From Neurospora crassa OR74A (lineage: Eukaryota; Ascomycota; Sordariomycetes; Sordariales; Sordariaceae): a DNA stretch of 64,000 nt. Shown one piece after another: positions 57,431-64,000 of this stretch. The notes beneath the pieces are model-generated. The model was given only the letters and a program-made list of their open reading frames with translations. It did no database searches and was not told the origin of the DNA. The translations under genes and the position numbers were made by a program. Every line of letters starts with the position of its first letter. Within the stretch, counting starts at the first letter, position 1. The stretch covers positions 310,001 to 374,000 of the forward strand of contig NC_026503.1 in NCBI RefSeq assembly GCF_000182925.2, written 5' to 3'.

Positions 57431-59569
57431 TACCGTCTTCTCTTCATTTCCCTTTCGGATCTAAATCCTATAATATATATCCTTCAAATTTAATTTAATA
57501 AAGACTTTAATTAATAATAATTAATCTAAAATCTTTTAAATAAGGGGTAACGCCGTCCGATTCTTCTTTATAACCTTAATAAATACCCTAAAATTAATAT
57601 AGAACCTTAACTTTCTACCCTTCTTTAGAATAAAAATAATAAAAGCGCCTACTAAATTAATAGAAGGACGAATCTATCCCTTCTAAAGTACTTCCGCTAA
57701 TTATTTATATAATATTTTTAATTCTTTAACGTTTAATATATAAATCGGTCTTTAAAGCGCTAATTCCCCTTCAACTAAATTAATATAATATTCTAACCGG
57801 TTGTATTAGGGTAGGGGTATAACTAAAGCTTCGAATACCGATTAGAATTCTTTATATTCTAATAGAATAATTAATTTAAGGACGGTAAATTCGCTTTTTA
57901 TTTCCTTTAATAATTCTAAGGGTTATAATAACGCTAGCTTTATAAAAAGTATTAAAGTAAGGTAAATACCATTAAATACTATTCGAAAGACCTTTATTAG
58001 GGAAGTAAGGACCGGAAGTATTTCGGCCGATTCTAGTATAATAAGTAGAATCGCAAATTCTAATACTAAAGAAGAGGAAATTTCAAATAAAATATTCGTA
58101 TATACGGAAGGGCGGAAACCCTTTTTTACTTTTACTATTTCCTAGGGGTTTAATAGTAAAATTAAATCCTACTATAGTCCTACTAAGATAACTATAACGT
58201 TATATACTTCTTTTACTAGTATTACGCTTAATATAAAATTATTAACCTTAATATAAAAATAAAACGATTATTACCGTTAATTAATATTAGGGTTCTACTT
58301 ATAAAGTTAAAAGTAACTAAAAATAACTTCTACGGTTAGGGATTTAATTATAATAAAAGTAATTCACTTCGTCCNNNNNNNNNNNNNNNNNNNNNNNNNN
58401 NNNNNNNNNNNNNNNNNNNNNNNNNNNNNNNNNNNNNNNNNNNNNNNNNNNNNNNNNNNNNNNNNNNNNNNNNNCTCCAAACCTTCCAACCGTTCTATAT
58501 ATACTATTACTTCGTTTATTATATTAATACTAGGTAACCATCGAAAAGACGCCTTATTTAAAAAGGAGGTACAATCGGTTAGCTTAAGTAATAATCTAAA
58601 TATATTCTAGTTAATCGTACGATAAATTAAATTCTTCGGTATAATAATAATTATAAAAATTATAAATAATTTCCGAAGCACCTTACTATATATATTTAAG
58701 TTTATTAAAAGTAGATCGTTTAATAGCCTAAGTATTACTATTATATTCAATCTCTAAGAAAGTACGGAAGTCGCTCCACGTAAACACATTACAAATAGTA
58801 TTGTACTTAGGCTTACTACGGAAAACCAATATATATTTAATTTATATATTCTTAAGATTACCTTTAATATAACTAATAACGAACGAGAAGGAAATATAGG
58901 GGTACTCCTAAAAATATATATTAATATTATAAAGGTAATTCTATAACTATAAGAAACTTTCGCCGGTAAATTTAATAATATTATATTTAGGGTAATATTT
59001 AATATAGACCGGCGTAGCTATAGTTAATAAAGGAATAACTATAGTAACGGCCGCTAACGAAGGGGTAGTAAAGGGAGGTATAGTAAAAATATAAATTTAA
59101 TTATAAAAGAAATAGTCCTAATAATGGAACCTAGCGGAAATAAGGGGGTAGTTTCCTACTAAATTTTATTTAGCGAGGCCTACGAAAACGAACTATTCCT
59201 ATTAAAATATATATAAAGGAAAATAATTAAAGAGGAGCTTAATTATAACAAACTAAAACTCAAACAATTATTACTTACGTACAAGCTCATTAACTTCCGA
59301 AATTTAAAGATATAAATAGAGAACTTAGGGTAGTATAAAGGGATAATCTTTATTACTATCTTCTTTAATAAATTCTATAATAGATTAATATTATTATAGG
59401 AAAAACGGAAGAAATTAAATCGTTTCAATTATAATAACTATAGAAATAATAGTACAAAAGGGATAAAAAGTAGCCTTAATAATACAAGAAATGAACTAAC
59501 CGCTATATATATATATTTTAATAATATTAATTTAACTTTTAGAAAAAAAGTTATTAATTTATTAGGAAT
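57431..59569 (-). mobile_element. RT to gag half of a chromovirus copy, minus strand
   Basis: At 57431-57520 the minus strand reads KLNLKDIYYRI.IRKGNEEKT, the RT motif LDLKDAYHRIRI...KTAF of Ty3/Gypsy, matching 63925-64000. Protease and gag-like degraded sequence follow to 59569, with a gap at 58375-58474. It abuts the LTR at 59570. It may be the 5' half of copy 2. The RNase H part that should join them is missing or in the gap. Confidence 0.6.
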
Positions 59570-59875
59570 GTAAGCGAAAGGTAGGCTAAAATAACTATAA
59601 TTGTAGTTATATGTAGGGGATAGTAAATTAAGGGTCAATTTAAANNNNNNNNNNNNNNNNNNNNNNNNNNNNNNNNNNNNNNNNNNNNNNNNNNNNNNNN
59701 NNNNNNNNNNNNNNNNNNNNNNNNNNNNNNNNNNNNNNNNNNNNTACTAGATTATCCTTCCTGTAAGCCCGACCTAATATAAGTACTACTATTATTAGTC
59801 TATTACTTCGGCCGACGGAGCGGAGCAACGACCGTTGGAATACTTCGGTATATAGGCTCTTCGCCTCCTAATATA
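59570..59875 (-). repeat. LTR between the RT-gag block and copy 3
   Basis: The left end reads TATTAGGAATGTAAGCG (TGTTAGG mutated) and the right end is cctcctaatata before the poly-C run. A 100-N gap lies inside. By the polypurine tract it is the 3' LTR of copy 3. It also touches the gag side of 57431-59569, so it could serve both as a shared LTR. Confidence 0.7.
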
Positions 59876-60089
59876 ACCCCCCCCCTTATAAATTCCATCC
59901 TCGGAACCTCTATAATTCGTAGTAAATCCTAGTTAAATAGCGGAGAATATCGGTACTATACTATTATAATATTATTAGACTATATTATCGGCGAGGGTAT
60001 AATATCCTTATTTACCGGTTCGGCGAACCGTTACTTATAATAATCGCCGACACTATATCCCGGATATTATAACTATTTCTCCGTCTATA

Positions 60090-60505
60090 AACCGTCTACT
60101 AAATTATTAGTATTATAATATTTATTTTTATAAATTCTAAATACGGACGCGAAACCGCCCGTTAGAAGGTCGGTATTATAATATTTATTTTTATAAATTC
60201 TAAATACGGCCGCTAGAATATTAATATTATAATATCTATTCTTACAAATTCTAAATATAGTTATTAGAATATTAGTATTATAATATCTATTCTTATAAAT
60301 TCTAAATACAAATACGAAACCGTCCGCTAAAAGATCGGTATTGTAATATTTATTCTTATAAATTCTAAATATAAATATAAAACCGCCCGCTAGAAAATCG
60401 GTATTATAATATCTATCCTTATAAATTCTAATATAGCGAGCCGTCTACCGAATTATTAATATTATAATATTTATTCTCGCGAACTCTAAATATAAATACG
60501 AAACC
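60090..60505. repeat. Minisatellite, about 7 units, in chromovirus copy 3
   Basis: Seven cores were counted. Units with gatcggtatt alternate with attagtatt units, so the array has its own variant order. Confidence 0.8.
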
Positions 60506-61282
60506 GGTATTAAATTTAAAGAATTAACCGGATTCCCGACTATTATTATAATTAATACCCTATAGGCGTACAAAATAGTAAATATCGTTTTATTTAATAA
60601 CGAATACTATATTAAATTTAAAAGTATTAATAAATATTTTAAAATATTATTATAATTATACTCCGTAATTCCTCTTATAGTCTATTCTTTATTATTTGTA
60701 CCGAGCCCGCCGCTATACTTATTATTACTTTAAAAATACTAATACTATTATCCTTTAAAGTTTCTTTTACTAGACGTTCTCTATTATTCGTACTTACTAT
60801 AGCCTACTATAATACCTAAATATAATCCCCCTCCTTATAAATTCTATCCTTAGGACCTTTATCCCCTTCCTTTACTTCTTATAATTTTAAGTACTATCCT
60901 TACTATAAACCCCCTTACTTATATTGTACTTTCCTAATTACTCTTCCGTTATTCTTATTTTATCCTCTATATTATTCCTTTATTCTAATAATATAATTTT
61001 TAACCGCTATCCTTATTCTTTCTATTATAATCCGAATTATATACCTTCCTACTTTCGTCCTTCTCTCCTATCTTTTTATAGCCGCCCTACTATTTAATTA
61101 TCCCGTCCTTCCCCTCCTAATTATTACCCTTATTTTATCTTTCTATTTATTCTTTCTTACTACCTATATAATTACTTAATAANNNNNNNNNNNNNNNNNN
61201 NNNNNNNNNNNNNNNNNNNNNNNNNNNNNNNNNNNNNNNNNNNNNNNNNNNNNNNNNNNNNNNNNNNNNNNNNNNNNNNNNN

Positions 61283-61835
61283 ATCGCTACACCACTATAT
61301 ACTCGAAATCCTCTATAATATTCGTAATCTATAGAACGCTATATAAGACGTAATAATTAAAATTATACGCTTTACTAATACTAATAACCCCCTACCTACC
61401 CCCCTCCTATAATAATTATAATATTCCGCAATAGTATTTTAAGTAACTATATAAATATACCTAATTAATAACAATCTCCTTACAATATTACCTAAAATAC
61501 TTTGCACTTCTAACTTTATTTATAAAAGCTATTCGAAACTAAACTACTATAATATTAGTAATACTAACGTTAATATTAATCTAATAGCCCCTATTAACTC
61601 TCTTATAAATATTTTTATACTAAATATTTTTATTCGGGTCCCCCCCTCCTCCGGTCGTAATTATAATCCCTAACGTTAGTCGGTTAATAGGAAATTAGTA
61701 TCGTTAAATAGAAAATTAAACGAATTATTAGAATTCGTATAGGAAGACTATAAATAAATAATATAAAACGGTATTTACAAATATTATTAATAAATACGGT
61801 AGTATATAAGAATATTCCTTTTAAAATTATAGGTT
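61283..61835 (+). pseudogene. Antisense spliced gene of the chromovirus, exon 2, copy 3
   Basis: After the gap the plus strand reads YILEILYNIRNL and keeps the copy 1 frame without indel to NRKLNELLEFV near 61735. Stops are TAA/TAG. Exon 1 is lost in the gap at 61183-61282. Confidence 0.5.
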
Positions 61836-61984
61836 CTAATCCTATATCGATAATAACGGATACTACTAGGGATTTTTTTCGTTTAGAATAATAATAAATA
61901 ATACGGGTTATACTTTTCCTAGCACTTTATTAATTTTCTACAATAAATTTAAATTATCTTCCCTTCCTATTTTTTCGTTCCGTT

Positions 61985-62375
61985 TAATATCTCTACTCTA
62001 TATTTTATATTTATATTTTATATTTATATTTTATATCTTATATTTATATCTTATATTTATATCTTATGTTTCTACTTTATATTTTTATTTTATATTTCCG
62101 CTTTATATTTTTACTTTATATTTCTATTTTTATATTATTACTTTATATTTTTACTTTACATTTTACATTTATATCTTATATTTATATTTTACATTTACGT
62201 TTTATATCTCTACTTTATATTTTTACTTTTATATTTTTACTTTATATTTCTACTTTATACTTTATATCTTTATTCTATATCTATATTTTATATTTACGTT
62301 TTATATTTTATATTTATATTTTACATCTACGTCTTACATTTTGCATTTATATTTTACATCTCTACTTTATATTTC
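61985..62375. repeat. Low-complexity TTTATAT/TTTACAT array, copy 3
   Basis: Same place and type as in copies 1 and 2. The open plus-strand frame at 62066-62407 (Phe/Ile/Tyr/Leu-rich) is only this array read in one frame. Confidence 0.75.
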
Positions 62376-62439
62376 TTAATAATTACTATTCTCCTACCTT
62401 TATTTAATTAATTCTTATCGACCTAATAATTAGCCCGCT

Positions 62440-64000
62440 GCTAATATACCGCCGCTATATCTCCTTAATTTTATATTCTTTAAAGAAATCCGGGTAATTT
62501 ATATCTTCCTATAAAACCTACGAATTTTCGTCGTTCAAATACCCCTTCTATTTAATTTAAAATTAATATTAATAACCGGATTTACAATACTTTATAATCG
62601 CTTCAATTTTATACTAAATATTGTTTTCCTCAATATCTACAATTTCCCTTTATAGCGCTACTGCAATAAGATTTCTATAATACGGTTCTAGTAGGGTAAT
62701 AAAGAATATTAAGTAAATATAGTAATACGTAGGGAATATAAATCGGTAAGCTATTTTCTTTTCCCTAACAACCTTAGTAATTTAGAAGAGTCTTAAAAAT
62801 TTATTTACTAATTTAGTACTTAAGTAGCGTTATTTAATATACTTTATATTAAATAGAACCTAATTCCTAATATCGAATTCCTTTAACTTCCGAACTTTAT
62901 TATACTATTTTATATACCCCTAATTAATAATTTCTAAAGCTACTACAATTTTTAACTACTTACAAAGTAATTTATTAATCTATTCAGTAGCTACTATAGG
63001 AAGGACTATCCTCCGCCCTCGTTTTAAATCTACTAATCCCCAAAAATAATACCCAAAGAGTAATTCCAATAGGGACTTTCTAATAATAGTATAAAAATAA
63101 TTATTATACGTCTANNNNNNNNNNNNNNNNNNNNNNNNNNNNNNNNNNNNNNNNNNNNNNNNNNNNNNNNNNNNNNNNNNNNNNNNNNNNNNNNNNNNNN
63201 NNNNNNNNNNNNNNCTTTTACTACTACTATATACCCGCTTATATTCTTTATTATAATACCTTTATTTTCCTTCCCTAATTTAATAGTAATTTCGTTTATA
63301 AACCTTACCCTCTTCCTTACTATTCTATCCTCTCTACTATTACTTTTAACTTCCTTTTTCTTTTTCCCCTTTCTATTTACTTTACTTTCCTCCTTCGAAC
63401 CCCGCCTTTCTTCCCGTAATTCAATTTCTTTACCCTCCAACGCCCAACCTTCTTTTATCTTACCTATATTCTATTACTATTCCTTCTCTTCTATTACTAT
63501 TTTTTAAACCTCCTTCTTAATTAAAATTACTTATTTTACTTATACTTTTAATACTTAACTTTCCTTTATCGTTTAACCCTTTTCTTTACTCCCTTTAATA
63601 ACCTTTATTAATAGGTAATCGCCCTTTATTTCCAATTCTTCTCTTCGTAATTACAATTTCTTTAATAACCTATCTACCGGATTTAATTTTCTTAGTCGGT
63701 ATTTAATCCCAAAATTATATACCGCTAATTTTAATATTTACCAATTCTACTTTATATTAGCCCGCTCCTTATTTTAAAAATATTATAAATTTAAATAATT
63801 TATAATTATTAGGAATAGTTTATCNNNNNNNNNNNNNNNNNNNNNNNNNNNNNNNNNNNNNNNNNNNNNNNNNNNNNNNNNNNNNNNNNNNNNNNNNNNN
63901 NNNNNNNNNNNNNNNNNNNNNNNNACTTTGTACGAAAGGCCGTTTTCTCCTCGTTTCCCTCTCGAATCCGAATCTTATAATATATATCCTTTAAATCCAA
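62440..64000 (-). pseudogene. Pol relic of copy 3: RT start, RNase H end, linker, integrase, chromodomain
   Basis: RT DLKDIYYKIRIREGNEEKTA at 64000-63925, RNase H end near 63700, Lys/Glu-rich linker (IVRKRVRFINEITIKL) open at 63440-63215, and integrase/chromodomain below 63000. The open 135-codon call spans a gap and is not a gene. Confidence 0.6.

Larger units (their letters stand above)
59570..64000 (-). mobile_element. Chromovirus copy 3, minus strand, continuing past the window
   Basis: 3' LTR (59570-about 59875, with a gap), poly-C polypurine tract, minisatellite, antisense frame, low-complexity array, chromodomain/integrase, linker, RNase H end (GIKYRL-type near 63700) and the start of RT (DLKDIYYKIRIREGNEEKTA, 64000-63925) follow in the same order as copy 1. 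It is RIP-degraded throughout with gaps at 61183, 63115 and 63825. Confidence 0.7.

Noticed and set aside
36941-64000. Centromere or subtelomere identity of the AT-rich block
   Set aside because: AT-rich RIP-mutated Gypsy clusters fit centromeres but also ordinary AT-isochores; no telomere repeat or CENP-A evidence can be read from sequence alone.

Overview
The window looks like a chromosome segment of a filamentous ascomycete (Pezizomycotina). The protein genes have 48-nt introns with CTGAC branch sites, there is a HET-domain gene and a caspase-like gene, and the repeats carry heavy C:G to T:A mutation of the RIP (repeat-induced point mutation) type. No species can be named from the sequence alone.

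Layout. (1) 1-17.1 kb is very AT-rich and holds dead retroelements: the 5' end of a minus-strand LTR element with its LTR at 1244-1501, a gag-like relic, a Tad1-like LINE (about 2.9-8.1 kb) and a plus-strand Ty3/Gypsy element with integrase and chromodomain (about 9.9-16.5 kb). (2) 17.2-36.9 kb is a gene island of normal composition. It opens with a MITE-like element with about 105-bp inverted arms. Two broken members of an unnamed protein family follow, then tRNA-Asn(GTT). Four large minus-strand genes come next: a caspase-like protein (792 aa, three exons), a 1053-aa disordered/coiled-coil protein, a HET-domain protein (616 aa) and a divergent protein kinase (544 aa). The island ends with an intact 205-aa plus-strand member of the family whose broken members open it. 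(3) 36.9-64 kb is again AT-rich: a Mutator-like transposase relic holding a young solo LTR, then three copies of one minus-strand chromovirus family. One copy is split by a second nested Gypsy element (45564-53322) with 238-bp LTRs and a CCTTA target duplication. Ten assembly gaps of exactly 100 N lie in the repeats.

How it fits together. The island is a surviving pocket between two RIP-inactivated transposon blocks. HET, caspase-like and kinase families are all linked to fungal cell death or signalling, so a shared role is possible but unproven. The least expected signal is in the repeats. Both minus-strand Gypsy families on the right carry a long coding-like frame on the opposite (plus) strand between pol and the 3' LTR. 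In the three-copy family this frame is conserved, has a TATA box, a CT-rich leader and a canonical 63-nt intron. An antisense intron is not removed from the sense transposition RNA, so it could survive retrotransposition.
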